Of a stretch of 64,000 nt of DNA, positions 34,261-42,725 are shown one piece after another. Source of the DNA: an uncultured Eubacteriales bacterium (lineage in GTDB: Bacteria; Bacillota; Clostridia; Oscillospirales; CAG-272); contig CAKSZH010000001.1 in assembly GCA_934525675.1 (NCBI GenBank), positions 1-64,000 of the forward strand, in the 5' to 3' direction. The position numbers and the translations under genes were made by a program. Below the pieces are notes generated by a model. The model did no database searches and was not told where the DNA came from. It worked only from the letters and a program-made list of their open reading frames with translations. Position 1 is the stretch's first letter; each line of letters starts with the position of its first letter.

Positions 34261-35130
34261 ATGAAGCTGATTGCATTTGGCGAGGTCATTTGGGACCGTT
34301 ATGAGAGCGGAGATGTGATCGGCGGTGCGCCGTTCAACTTCTGTGGTCATGCGGCACATTTCGGCGACGAGGCGTATATCCTCTCCGCAGTCGGGAAGGA
34401 TTCTCTCGGCGACCGCGCGATCGAAGCAGCGAAGAAATTCGGTATCCGCACCGATCTGCTCCAGAGAAACGACAACGAAACCGGCGCCTGTCTGGTGACA
34501 CTGGACGAAAACAAAGTTCCGAACTATAACGTCCTGACCGGGACCGCGTATGACCGCATTGTGGCTGACGGGGAAGTGATTGGTAAGATCAATGCGCTCC
34601 ACGCCGACGTGTTTTATTTCGGAACGCTCATTCAGCGCGATCCCGTATCGCGTACCGCGCTCCGGAATATTCTGGCGAATTGCACGTTCCCGGAGATCTT
34701 CTGTGACATTAATATCCGCAAGAACTGCTTTGACCGGGAGTCCCTGGAGCTTTGTCTCTCCAAGGCGACGATCATCAAGATCAGCGACGAGGAAGCGCAT
34801 TACATCTACGACCTCGGAATTCTTCCCGCGGACGGCGAGGGGATAGATTTGCTTCCCGCAAAGCTCGCAGGCAAGTATCCGAACCTGAAAATCATCATCT
34901 TTACGCTCGGTGCAAAGGGTTCTGTGCTGTATGACGCAAAAGAAGGGAAGACCATCCCGTCTCCCAAGCCCGCCGACGTTAAGGTGGTTTCCACCGTCGG
35001 TGCGGGCGACAGCTTCGGCGCCAGTTTCCTGCATCATTATATGGCGGGCGAGTCATTCGACAAGTGCCTCTGCGAGGCGACTGCAACGAGCGATTTCGTG
35101 GTGGCGCACAAGGACGCGATTCCGTATTGA
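34261..35130 (+). CDS. PfkB-family fructokinase
   Basis: 289 residues of the ribokinase/PfkB family: N-terminal GGAPFNFCGHAAHFG and the C-terminal motif STVGAGDSFGASFLHHYMAG with catalytic Asp250. Its place directly behind a GH32 enzyme makes fructose the likely substrate, giving fructose-6-phosphate. The start is 4 bases after the GH32 stop. The last codons (encoding VVAHKDAIPY and stop) form the first unit of a tandem repeat that continues beyond the gene. Confidence 0.92.
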   Translation: MKLIAFGEVIWDRYESGDVIGGAPFNFCGHAAHFGDEAYILSAVGKDSLGDRAIEAAKKFGIRTDLLQRNDNETGACLVTLDENKVPNYNVLTGTAYDRIVADGEVIGKINALHADVFYFGTLIQRDPVSRTALRNILANCTFPEIFCDINIRKNCFDRESLELCLSKATIIKISDEEAHYIYDLGILPADGEGIDLLPAKLAGKYPNLKIIIFTLGAKGSVLYDAKEGKTIPSPKPADVKVVSTVGAGDSFGASFLHHYMAGESFDKCLCEATATSDFVVAHKDAIPY

Positions 35131-35276
35131 GTGTTCGCTGTCGGCTGAAGAGAATCGTGGTAGCGCATAAGGACGCGATTCCGCATTGAGTGCTTGTTGT
35201 CAGTCAGCTGAAGAGAATCGTGGCAGCACGCAAGGTTGCGATCCCGTATTGAGTGTTCGCTGTCAGCTGAAGAGAA
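35096..35276 (+). repeat. Three tandem copies of the fructokinase 3' end
   Basis: Units of 59, 63 and 59 bases start at 35096, 35155 and 35218, each beginning TCGTGG and ending GCTGAAGAGAA. The first contains the last 11 codons and the stop; the others repeat this sequence with scattered substitutions, and the second has a 4-base insertion. A shorter fragment (TTCCGTATT) follows at 35277. Confidence 0.9.
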
Positions 35277-35296
35277 TTCCGTATTTTCGTTTATCG

Positions 35297-35338
35297 CCAA
35301 AAGAAAAGCCATCCGGTTTCGGATGGCTTTTCTTTTGG
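35297..35338. terminator. Bidirectional terminator after fructokinase
   Basis: CCAAAAGAAAAGCCATCC (35297-35314) pairs perfectly over 18 bases with 35321-35338 around a 6-base loop. The left arm is A-rich and the right T-rich, so it can stop transcripts from both sides; the next gene converges on it. The remaining stretch to 35573 holds no gene that I can support, only a long-range pairing (TGGGATGTG 35351-35359 with 35395-35403). Confidence 0.93.
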
Positions 35339-35573
35339 TGGCTTTGATTATGGGATGTGTAAGCGGGATGACGCACAGTTTACCGGAATGACGTCACATC
35401 CCAAGGGAAGCACTCCGCCCGCCTGCGGAGCAAAGCAATTGCCGGGCGGGCACAATCCGGGGGATGGTGTCAGTCGCCGGAAACACACAGCCAACGGGAA
35501 ATGTGCAATCCGTGAAAAAACGTGCAACCTGCCGGGAAGGAGGCGGTTCGCGGGAATCCGTTCCTTTGAAACT

Positions 35574-36137
35574 TTACCCGTTTTCCTGTGATCCCGAGGC
35601 ATCCGCTGTCGCCGGTTCCGGATGCTGCGGTTTCTCTGCATTTTCCGACGGCGTTCTGGCAAGGATCGCGTCGCTGTAAAGCAGTTCTCTTACCATTTCC
35701 GTGTTGTTGCCGCTCCGGCAGTATTCCTTGTAGCGATTGAACATCCCCGCGGGCTTCACCTTTCTGGTTTCCCGGTCGCGGTAGTCGGGGGAAGTAAAGG
35801 TCACCTCCACCGGCTTGCGGTAGCCCGCGCGGTCAAGGTATGCGAGAATCGTCAGGATGTTCGCATAGCTGCGTGCGCTGTCCTCGAAATACAGATGATA
35901 GGTGTTACCCTCCGGTTCCCGGAACGCATCCAGATATTTCAGGATTTTGTCCTGATAGTTGGTGATGGTCGTGTGCCATGCGGAGAGACGTTCGACAATG
36001 AACATGCCCGACAGAAGATCCTCTTTGGGCGAACCGATGTCCATCTGTCCGTTGAACGGAATAATGTCTGTGCATTCTGGGCGGTTGACCTGAAAATACG
36101 CCGCCATTTCCTCACCGTTTACTACGGTATAATTCAT
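35574..36137 (-). CDS. Hypothetical protein (possibly DUF1835-like)
   Basis: 187 residues from the ATG at 36137, behind GGAGGTAG. An N-terminal part (MNYTVVNGEEMAAYFQV, then TDIIPFNGQMDIGSP) is followed by a helical stretch, a strand pair and a disordered Ala/Pro/Ser-rich tail. The pattern of an Asp-rich strand, then IGSP, then a Trp-containing helix faintly recalls DUF1835, but I am not certain. No signal peptide or membrane span. It stands alone with its own promoter, converging on the fructokinase terminator. Confidence 0.7.
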   Translation of the reverse strand: MNYTVVNGEEMAAYFQVNRPECTDIIPFNGQMDIGSPKEDLLSGMFIVERLSAWHTTITNYQDKILKYLDAFREPEGNTYHLYFEDSARSYANILTILAYLDRAGYRKPVEVTFTSPDYRDRETRKVKPAGMFNRYKEYCRSGNNTEMVRELLYSDAILARTPSENAEKPQHPEPATADASGSQENG

Positions 36138-36295
36138 TTTCTCTACCTCCGGGGTCTTTTGAATCTTTGGATCCGTTACGGCAAAATGGATGTCCGAAAT
36201 GATCCGAGACCTTTTCTGCTGTTCGCCGGACACGATCCGCACTCCTGATTGCGTTCGGAATATCAGGGGACGTACAGCGAAGCATATCTGTATTC

Positions 36296-36324
36296 ATTAT
36301 ACAATAAAACCTTGCGAATAGCAA
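36296..36324 (-). promoter_or_regulatory. Promoter of the gene at 35574-36137
   Basis: Read on the minus strand: TTGCTA (36319-36324), 17 bases, TATAAT (36296-36301). Confidence 0.75.
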
Positions 36325-36338
36325 GACCAATCTCCAAC

Positions 36339-36398
36339 AAAAATGCCCCCGTCGGATCGCACCGGGACAGGCGGTTGCCTGTCCGGATCCGATGGGGG
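36339..36398 (-). terminator. Terminator of the nucleoside transporter operon
   Basis: A two-tier hairpin: outer arms 346-358 and 386-398 (offset 36000; one G-U pair), inner arms GGACAGGC (36365-36372) and GCCTGTCC (36377-36384), loop GGTT. On the minus strand it is followed by TTTTT (36343-36339). Confidence 0.93.
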
Positions 36399-36427
36399 AC
36401 ACTTTATCTGAGTGGGGGGAAGGTGGG

Positions 36428-37429
36428 TCAGCGATCCTCGCGGAAGTAGGAAAGTCCGAGCGCAGCAGGCGCCTGATTTTCTCTCTTCTTGCGCAGGCTG
36501 ATAAGAATCAGCACGATGATCGTGACGACGTAAGGAAGCATTCTGGCAAGATCCGTCGAGACCTTGATGTTCAGAAGTGCAGGCAGGTACTGATATGCCC
36601 AGTAGCAAAGTCCGAACAGGTATGCGCCCCAGATTGCCTGAACGCTCTTCCAGACGGCGAAGATGACCAGTGCGACAGCCAGCCAGCCGAAGCCCTGAAG
36701 TTCGCTGCCGGTCTGCGTGGACCAGCCGCCGTTGTTGATGTCAAGCAGGTAGAATGCGCCGCCCAGCCCGGAAATGCCGGAACCGACTGCAATTGCAAGA
36801 TACTTGTATTTCGTAACGGGGATACCGGCGGCGTCCGCTGTTGCGGGGCTTTCGCCGATCGCGCGGAGATTGAGACCGACGCGCGTTTTGTTTAAGATCA
36901 GCATCATGCCGATTGCCAGGATCACGGCAAGGTAGACCATGAAGCCATAGGAGAAGAACAGTTTGCCGACAACGGGAATGTCCGAAAGTCCCGGGATGTG
37001 CGCTCCGTACAGGCGGCTTGCTACTGCCGCGCGGATGGAGACCTGCCCCTTCGGGATAAAGAACGCCGCCATAAACTTTGCCATACCGACCGCAAAGGTG
37101 GTCAGCGTCAGACCTGCGACATTCTGATTTGCGTGCAGGGTGATCGTGAGGAAACTGTAAATTCCTCCGGCAATCACACCGGCAAGGAAGGAGACGAAGA
37201 GTGTCAGCATCAGCATGAGGAACGCATTCGGCTCGGTTCCCGCCGCGGTGCAGGAGTTTTCATAAAGGAAGCCGCTGAGGAACCCGAACGCGCCGCCGAA
37301 CACCATGATGCCGGGCGTGCCGAGGTTCAGATGCCCCGCTTTTTCGGTGATGATTTCACCCATGGCGCCGTACAGAATGACCGTTCCGTACAGAATGGCA
37401 CTGGAAAACCAAGTCAGAAACAGATTCAT
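36428..37429 (-). CDS. Nucleoside ABC transporter permease 2 (NupQ/YufQ type)
   Basis: 333 residues with about eight to ten membrane spans, of the branched permease class used by BMP-dependent nucleoside importers. Typical parts are GEIITEKAGHLNLGTPGIM near the N-terminus and NLRAIGESPATADAAGIPVTKYK, the cytoplasmic loop that contacts the ATPase. Its start overlaps the preceding permease stop by 4 bases. Its homologues in Bacillus subtilis carry guanosine. It is the last gene of the operon, ending just before the terminator. Confidence 0.92.
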   Translation of the reverse strand: MNLFLTWFSSAILYGTVILYGAMGEIITEKAGHLNLGTPGIMVFGGAFGFLSGFLYENSCTAAGTEPNAFLMLMLTLFVSFLAGVIAGGIYSFLTITLHANQNVAGLTLTTFAVGMAKFMAAFFIPKGQVSIRAAVASRLYGAHIPGLSDIPVVGKLFFSYGFMVYLAVILAIGMMLILNKTRVGLNLRAIGESPATADAAGIPVTKYKYLAIAVGSGISGLGGAFYLLDINNGGWSTQTGSELQGFGWLAVALVIFAVWKSVQAIWGAYLFGLCYWAYQYLPALLNIKVSTDLARMLPYVVTIIVLILISLRKKRENQAPAALGLSYFREDR

Positions 37430-38547
37430 TTCACTGCCTCCTTTCCACGGAGCAGGACCCGATAGTTGATGAAAAACTCACAACCGATGACGCAGAAAAG
37501 CATAATGCCGACGACAACGTCGCATGCGCTTGCACTGAAGCTGCTGTATCGGTTGGAGATCAGTGCAGTGCCTTTTTCGAGCGCAACGATGAACAAGGAG
37601 ATTCCTGCCATATAGAAGGTGTTGAACTTGGAGAGCCATGCGACGATGATCGCCGTAAAGCCGTATCCGCTTGCAATGTTGGTGCTGATAGTCTGGCTCT
37701 GTCCGGCGACCGTCATGCAGCCGCAGACACCGCAGACAAGCCCCGAGATCGCCATGGTGCGGATGAGAACCGCCTTGACGTTGATTCCCGCGTACCGTGC
37801 GGTGTTCTGGGATTCGCCGACGACCGAGATCTCATAGCCCTGCTTGGTCTTGGAGAGATAGAAGTACATGACGACCGTCAGAATCACAACGATAATGACG
37901 TTGATGAAGGTTCTCTGACCCATAATGGCAGGGAACCAACCCTCGTGACCGATCTTGTTGAGCTGTCCGAGCGAGGACGAGGAGCCCTTCCAGAGGTTGT
38001 AGAAGAAGCTGACGAGCTGAATGGCAACATAGTTCATCATCAGGGTGAACAGTGTTTCATTGGTCCCCCATTTTGCCTTGAAAATGGCGGGAATGACCGC
38101 CCAGACCGCTCCGCCGACCGCGGCGGAAAGAAACATGAGAGGGAAGAGCAGATATGCGGGGAGGTCCGCGAAGTTGACCATGACGATGGCTGTCATGAGC
38201 GCACCGATGAGAACTTGACCCTCAGCGCCGATATTCCAGAATCGCATTTTGAATGCGGGAGCCAGCGCAACCGCGATGCAAAGCAATTTGACGGTCGCGT
38301 TGACGGTGGACCAGATGTAAATGGAGTTGCCGAACGCACCGCGGAACATGGTTGCATATGCGGTAATGGGATCGACACCCGTCGTTGCCAGAATGAAGAT
38401 TGCGTTGATGAGAAGCGCCACCAGAACGCCGCCGGCGCGGATGCAGGCTGCCTGCCACGGCTTGATGGTGTTGCGCTTGGCAACACGCAGAAACGGCTCG
38501 CGCTTGGCTTTTTCTTTGACTGCGCCTGTATTCGTCGTGTCAGTCAT
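37426..38547 (-). CDS. Nucleoside ABC transporter permease 1 (NupP/YufP type)
   Basis: 373 residues with a basic N-terminal tail followed by many membrane spans. RFWNIGAEGQVLIGAL and SVVGESQNTARYAGINVKAV are family marks matching those in the partner permease. It forms the nucleoside channel with the gene at 36428-37429. It starts 8 bases inside the ATPase gene, behind AAAAGGAGGGAG, so translation is coupled. Confidence 0.93.
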   Translation of the reverse strand: MTDTTNTGAVKEKAKREPFLRVAKRNTIKPWQAACIRAGGVLVALLINAIFILATTGVDPITAYATMFRGAFGNSIYIWSTVNATVKLLCIAVALAPAFKMRFWNIGAEGQVLIGALMTAIVMVNFADLPAYLLFPLMFLSAAVGGAVWAVIPAIFKAKWGTNETLFTLMMNYVAIQLVSFFYNLWKGSSSSLGQLNKIGHEGWFPAIMGQRTFINVIIVVILTVVMYFYLSKTKQGYEISVVGESQNTARYAGINVKAVLIRTMAISGLVCGVCGCMTVAGQSQTISTNIASGYGFTAIIVAWLSKFNTFYMAGISLFIVALEKGTALISNRYSSFSASACDVVVGIMLFCVIGCEFFINYRVLLRGKEAVK

Positions 38548-40177
38548 CGGTTTCTCCCTCCTTTTCCGGGGAATCTTTGCGGGAATCGGCGCTTGCTTGA
38601 TCTGCCGGTACGTGTGACGGTTTTTCTGCAGACAGCCCCTGTCCGGACAGGCCCTGTCCTGTCATCAGAAGACCGACTTCTTCCTTGGTCACGCTTCTGG
38701 CATCCACAATACCGCTGATCTTACCGCCCGCAAGAACAAGGATCCGGTCGCAGAGCGCGAGCAGAACGTCCAGGTCTTCGCCGACGTAGACCACGGCAAC
38801 GCCGCGCTTTTTCTGCTCGTTGAGCAGGTTGTAAATGGTGTACGAGGTATTGATGTCAAGTCCTCGCACCGCATAGGCGGTCAGGAGTACCTTCGGTGCG
38901 GCGGCAATTTCACGTCCGACCAGCACCTTCTGCACGTTACCGCCGGACAGCTTACGCACCGGGGTGTTGATGCTCGGCGTGACGACTTCCAGCTCGTTCA
39001 GAATCTGTTCTGCCAGCTTCTTTGCGGACTTGGTTTCCACAAAAATGGAGTGACCGACGCCGTAATTGCGGAGCAGCATATTGCCCGTCATGCCCATGGA
39101 GCCGATGAGCCCCATGCCGAGGCGGTCTTCGGGAATGAAGGACAACGTAACGCCGAGCTCACGGATCTTGCGCGGGTTCATGCCGATGAGCTGTTCCGTG
39201 TCGGCTTCCTCATCTGCGTGGTAGAGCACGCTGGAACCGGGCGTGGTCGCCTGAAGTCCTGCGATGGATTCAAGCAGTTCCTTTTGCCCGCAACCGGAGA
39301 TGCCCGCGATACCGAGGATTTCGCCGCTGTAAGCTTCAAAATTGATGTTGTCGAGTACCTTTCGACCTTCATTATTCAGGCAGGAAAGGTTGGACACCTC
39401 CAGACACACCTGTGGATTGACGGGCTCGGGGCGGTCAATGTTGAGCTCCACCTTTTTGCCGACCATCATTTCGGTGAGCGACTGGGTGTTTGCCTCTTTG
39501 GTCTCCACCGTGCCGATGTATTCTCCGTGGCGGAGTATGGTCACGCGGTCGGAGATCTCCAGCACTTCCTGGAGCTTGTGGGTAATGATGATGACAGACT
39601 TTTTGTCTTCTCTCATCGCGCGGAGCACCTTGAAGAGGTTCTCGGTTTCCTGCGGGGTCAGTACGGCGGTCGGCTCGTCCAGTATGAGAATGTCCGCGCC
39701 GCGGTAGAGCACCTTGATGATCTCCAGCGTTTGCTTTTCGGAGACGGTCATGTCGTAGACCTTCTGGTCGGGATCCATCTTGAAGCCGTAGCGGTCGCAG
39801 ATTTCCAGAATCTTCTTGCGCACCAGCTTTAAGTTGTAGCGTTCGTTTTTGATGCCGAGCGCGACGTTTTCCGCGGCGGTGAACACATCGATCAGCTTGA
39901 AATGCTGATGGATCATGCCGATGCCGACTGCGTAAGCGTCCTGCGGGGAACGGATCGTTACCGGCTTCCCGTTGACAAAGATCTCTCCCTCGTCCGGGTA
40001 ATAAATGCCGGCAAGCATATTCATCATGGTGGTTTTGCCACTGCCGTTTTCGCCGAGAAGGGCAAGGATCTCTCCCTGTCTGACTTCCAGACTTGCGTGG
40101 CTGTTTGCCGTGATGGAGCCGAATGTTTTGGTGATATTGTCCATGCGGACTGCGATCGGAGCGTTCAAAGCATTCAT
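38540..40177 (-). CDS. Nucleoside ABC transporter ATPase, two-domain (NupO/YufO type)
   Basis: About 545 residues with two ATPase domains. The first is complete: GENGSGKTT (Walker A), IHQHF (Q-loop) and ILILDEPTAVLT (Walker B), although its signature (VSEKQTLEI) is short. The second has GISGCGQKE instead of a normal Walker A, an LSGGNVQK signature and LLTAYAVRGLDI instead of the usual Walker B, so it is probably inactive in hydrolysis, as is common here. A Ser/Glu/Lys-rich tail of about 30 residues follows. ATG 40177 is used; GGAAAGG abuts it, and a TTG at 40186 is possible. Confidence 0.92.
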   Translation of the reverse strand: MNALNAPIAVRMDNITKTFGSITANSHASLEVRQGEILALLGENGSGKTTMMNMLAGIYYPDEGEIFVNGKPVTIRSPQDAYAVGIGMIHQHFKLIDVFTAAENVALGIKNERYNLKLVRKKILEICDRYGFKMDPDQKVYDMTVSEKQTLEIIKVLYRGADILILDEPTAVLTPQETENLFKVLRAMREDKKSVIIITHKLQEVLEISDRVTILRHGEYIGTVETKEANTQSLTEMMVGKKVELNIDRPEPVNPQVCLEVSNLSCLNNEGRKVLDNINFEAYSGEILGIAGISGCGQKELLESIAGLQATTPGSSVLYHADEEADTEQLIGMNPRKIRELGVTLSFIPEDRLGMGLIGSMGMTGNMLLRNYGVGHSIFVETKSAKKLAEQILNELEVVTPSINTPVRKLSGGNVQKVLVGREIAAAPKVLLTAYAVRGLDINTSYTIYNLLNEQKKRGVAVVYVGEDLDVLLALCDRILVLAGGKISGIVDARSVTKEEVGLLMTGQGLSGQGLSAEKPSHVPADQASADSRKDSPEKEGETDD

Positions 40178-40291
40178 CCTTTCCAAGAGCTGGGTTTTGC
40201 CGGAGGACGCCTCGTGCGGCTTGTCCGACAGATAAAAAAAGGAAAAAGTTCAGAGAAGGGAGGCTTTTGAAAAATGCTTTTCTGAACACGG

Positions 40292-40319
40292 GAAGGGAAA
40301 CGGAGATCCGTTTCCCTTC
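40292..40319 (-). terminator. Hairpin between the binding-protein and ATPase genes
   Basis: GAAGGGAAACGGA (40292-40304) pairs perfectly over 13 bases with 40307-40319. No T run follows on the minus strand. It probably protects the binding-protein message, like the hairpin at 10838-10868 in the opp operon. Confidence 0.65.
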
Positions 40320-40369
40320 GGGTGTGTCATTCCGTTTATCGTTTGACCGAAACGGAAACAAATGTAGAA

Positions 40370-41692
40370 TCAGTCCTTTTTGAACGACTTGTCCGTGTTC
40401 TCGACGATGCCGTCAATGCGGATCGCGAAGTAAGGAGCCGCGCGGAGCGTGGACTCACTGAAGTAGGTCACACCGTTCTCGGTCACAAGAGCGTTCTTGG
40501 TCTCGCCCTGGTACACGAGCTTCGGCGTGTCGCCGGTGAAGACTTTGTAGGACAGGTCAATCTTTGCATTCTCTTCGGTGATTTGCTTACCGCCGACGGT
40601 GAACTTGCTCACGTCAAAGACCTTGAGGGAGCCGTCCTTGATTGCCTTGACCACTTCGTCAACCTTTGCCTGAGTACCCTCAGCGCAAGCGGTGCCGAGT
40701 GCGGTGATGGCAACTGCATTCTGTGCGTAGCCTGCAGCCCAGTCGGTGGGGATTTCCTTGCCTGCGAGCATCTGAGTGAACAGGAATTCGTAATAGACTT
40801 CCCAGTTGTTTGCAGCGGAGGTCAGAGCGACGTCCTTCGCAGCGGTGAGCATATCGACGTTGTAGCCGACACTGTAAACGTTGGTGTACTTTCCGGATTC
40901 GCGAGCCTTCTGAACAGCGCTGGGTGCACCGGTGGAGTCTGCGTGCTGACCGATGATGACACAGCCCTGGCTCATCAGGTATTCAGCAGCCTGACCTTCC
41001 AGTGCTTCGCTGAACCAGGAATCGGTGTAGACAACTTCCATGGTCACTTCGGGAACGATGGACTGAATGCCGAGGAAGAATGCGGTGTAGCCGGAAACGA
41101 CCTCTGCGTAGGGGTATGCACCGACGTAACCGATCTTGATCTTGCCGTCTTTCTTGTTGCTGTCGAGGATCTCGTTCTTTTCGATCATGTCCTTCAGCTT
41201 CATGCCTGCGACCACGCCGGAAACGTAACGGGATTCGTAAACGTTCGTGAAAGCGTTGTGCATATTGGAAGCACCGCAGATTGCGGCGAAGTCACCGGTC
41301 ATTGCCACGAACGAGATCTTCGGGTACTTGTCGGCGACGGGCTTGATGAAGTCCTGATGACCGTAGGAGTTGGAGATGATGAGGGTACAATCGTCCGCGA
41401 TCAGTGCTTCTGCGGATTCTGCACATGCTTCGTTTTCTCCGATCTTCTTCTTGTACACGATCTCGACGGTCTTACCGGTCTTTTCCTTGATCGCCTTGAT
41501 AGCTGCGTCAATGCCGTTCATGTGAGCGAGCGTGTAACCTTCGGTTTCGTCACCGACCAGGATTGCGCCGACCTTGAGGGTGTCCTTGGGTCCGGTTTTT
41601 CCACCGTCCTTGTCGCCGCAGGACGCAAAGATCACAGCGCAGGAGAGCACCGTGACAATGACGAGTGCGAAAGAGAGAAGCTTCTTGAACAT
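40370..41692 (-). CDS. BMP-family nucleoside-binding lipoprotein
   Basis: 440 residues. The signal peptide ends in the lipobox IFASC-G, followed by a short Lys/Gly/Asp tether. The body is the BMP/PnrA fold: LKVGAILVGDETEGYTLAHMNG, the two-lobe repeat, and VIIGQHADSTGAPSAVQKA, in which family members contact the ribose. It delivers purine nucleosides to the permeases encoded downstream. ATG 41692 is preceded by CGGAGGAAA. The xpt gene lies upstream on the same strand with no promoter that I can see between them. Confidence 0.93.
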   Translation of the reverse strand: MFKKLLSFALVIVTVLSCAVIFASCGDKDGGKTGPKDTLKVGAILVGDETEGYTLAHMNGIDAAIKAIKEKTGKTVEIVYKKKIGENEACAESAEALIADDCTLIISNSYGHQDFIKPVADKYPKISFVAMTGDFAAICGASNMHNAFTNVYESRYVSGVVAGMKLKDMIEKNEILDSNKKDGKIKIGYVGAYPYAEVVSGYTAFFLGIQSIVPEVTMEVVYTDSWFSEALEGQAAEYLMSQGCVIIGQHADSTGAPSAVQKARESGKYTNVYSVGYNVDMLTAAKDVALTSAANNWEVYYEFLFTQMLAGKEIPTDWAAGYAQNAVAITALGTACAEGTQAKVDEVVKAIKDGSLKVFDVSKFTVGGKQITEENAKIDLSYKVFTGDTPKLVYQGETKNALVTENGVTYFSESTLRAAPYFAIRIDGIVENTDKSFKKD

Positions 41693-41731
41693 TGTTTTTT
41701 CCTCCGTAAATTTTGTTGGGAAATCTATTCA

Positions 41732-41868
41732 AAAGGGATTTTCCCTTTGAATCGGGAATCAGGCGGGGATATGCCCCGCGCGGGACAATCCGGATAATGA
41801 AAATCCGGAAACAAAAAGGAAAGGCACCGTTTCCGGGGCGGGGGAGCGCACCGCCCGCAGGCGGTGCG
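41732..41868 (-). promoter_or_regulatory. String of four hairpins between xpt and the binding protein
   Basis: Stems at 41732-41738/41742-41748 (AAAGGGA), 41763-41768/41774-41779 (GCGGGG), 41789-41795/41803-41809 (TCCGGAT) and 41847-41855/41860-41868 (CGCACCGCC). None has a T run on the minus strand, and I find no promoter here, so xpt and the transporter may share one transcript with a processed or attenuated junction. Confidence 0.5.
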
Positions 41869-41876
41869 TATGACCT

Positions 41877-42449
41877 TTAACAGAAGCGGATGCCGTCTTC
41901 CACGCTCATGGAAGCGATGCGTGCGAGAGATTCGACCCGGACACCCATGTCCCGGATGAGCTTCCCGCCCGGCTGATATGCTTTTTCAATGACGATGCCT
42001 GCACCGACGACCGTTGCACCGGCATCCTTGACTAAGGAAATGAGAGCGTTCAGGGCGCTTCCTTTGGCAAGAAAGTCGTCAATGATGAGAACGCGGTCGG
42101 TGGGGAGCAGGAACTGCTTGGAGACTACAATATCATAAGTGGTGCCGTGGGTATAGGAATCCACTTTGGAAGTGTACACGTCGCCGTAGATATTGTTTGT
42201 CTTGGTTTTCTTTGCGAAGACCAGGGGGCAATGAAAAAATTGCGCTGTAAGCGTGGCGATTCCTATTCCGGACGCCTCGATGGTTAACACCTTGTTTACA
42301 CCGCAATCCTTATATAAATGGTAGAATTCTTCTCCGAGCTTGCACAGAAAGTCCACATCGATCTGATGGTTCAGGAAACTGTCGACCTTCAGGACTTCGC
42401 CTGCGCCGACTTTGCCGTCTTTCAGGATCCGATCTTCCAGAAGTTTCAT
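41877..42449 (-). CDS. xpt: Xanthine phosphoribosyltransferase
   Basis: 190 residues from the ATG at 42449, behind CGAGGTG. It starts MKLLEDRILKDGKV and has LKVDSFLNHQID and the PRPP-binding motif VLIIDDFLAKGSALNAL, both very close to Bacillus Xpt. It converts xanthine and PRPP to XMP. Next to a BMP nucleoside importer it makes a purine-salvage unit. No purine riboswitch is visible upstream, unlike Bacillus xpt. Confidence 0.95.
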   Translation of the reverse strand: MKLLEDRILKDGKVGAGEVLKVDSFLNHQIDVDFLCKLGEEFYHLYKDCGVNKVLTIEASGIGIATLTAQFFHCPLVFAKKTKTNNIYGDVYTSKVDSYTHGTTYDIVVSKQFLLPTDRVLIIDDFLAKGSALNALISLVKDAGATVVGAGIVIEKAYQPGGKLIRDMGVRVESLARIASMSVEDGIRFC

Positions 42450-42582
42450 ATCTGACACCTCGGCAAATAAAATCAATTACTTATTCATTCTATATGAAAT
42501 CCGGGTGAAATTCAATTGACAAAAAAAACAAATTCCCAACAAAAAACGATCACAATTTGTATACCTAACCAAATTACGGCTA

Positions 42583-42617
42583 ATTGTAAACCAAAGCTTA
42601 AATTTTTGGTTGACAAT
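42583..42617. promoter_or_regulatory. BirA (biotin repressor) operator of bioY
   Basis: ATTGTAAACC (42583-42592) and GGTTGACAAT (42608-42617) form an inverted repeat with one mismatch and a 15-base spacer, the layout of BirA operators in Bacillota. The right half overlaps the -35 box of the bioY promoter, so bound BirA with biotinyl-AMP would block transcription. Confidence 0.88.
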
Positions 42618-42638
42618 CGGACCGGAATATGGTACAAT
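42610..42638 (+). promoter_or_regulatory. Promoter of bioY
   Basis: TTGACA (42610-42615), 17 bases, TACAAT (42633-42638); the -35 box is inside the BirA operator. Confidence 0.9.
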
Positions 42639-42725
42639 CAGAGAAAATCGGCACTCGGACAGCAAGACGACGCGGCGGACAGGGTAGGGGTACCGATCAT
42701 ATCACGCAGAAACCGGAGAATCGTT

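Noticed and set aside
40322..41797. 491-codon plus-strand frame opposite the BMP protein
   Set aside because: Antisense shadow; the minus-strand lipoprotein has signal peptide, ribosome-binding site and family motifs.
42450..42582. Purine riboswitch upstream of xpt
   Set aside because: Bacillus xpt has one, but the short leader here lacks the paired loops and core of a purine aptamer.
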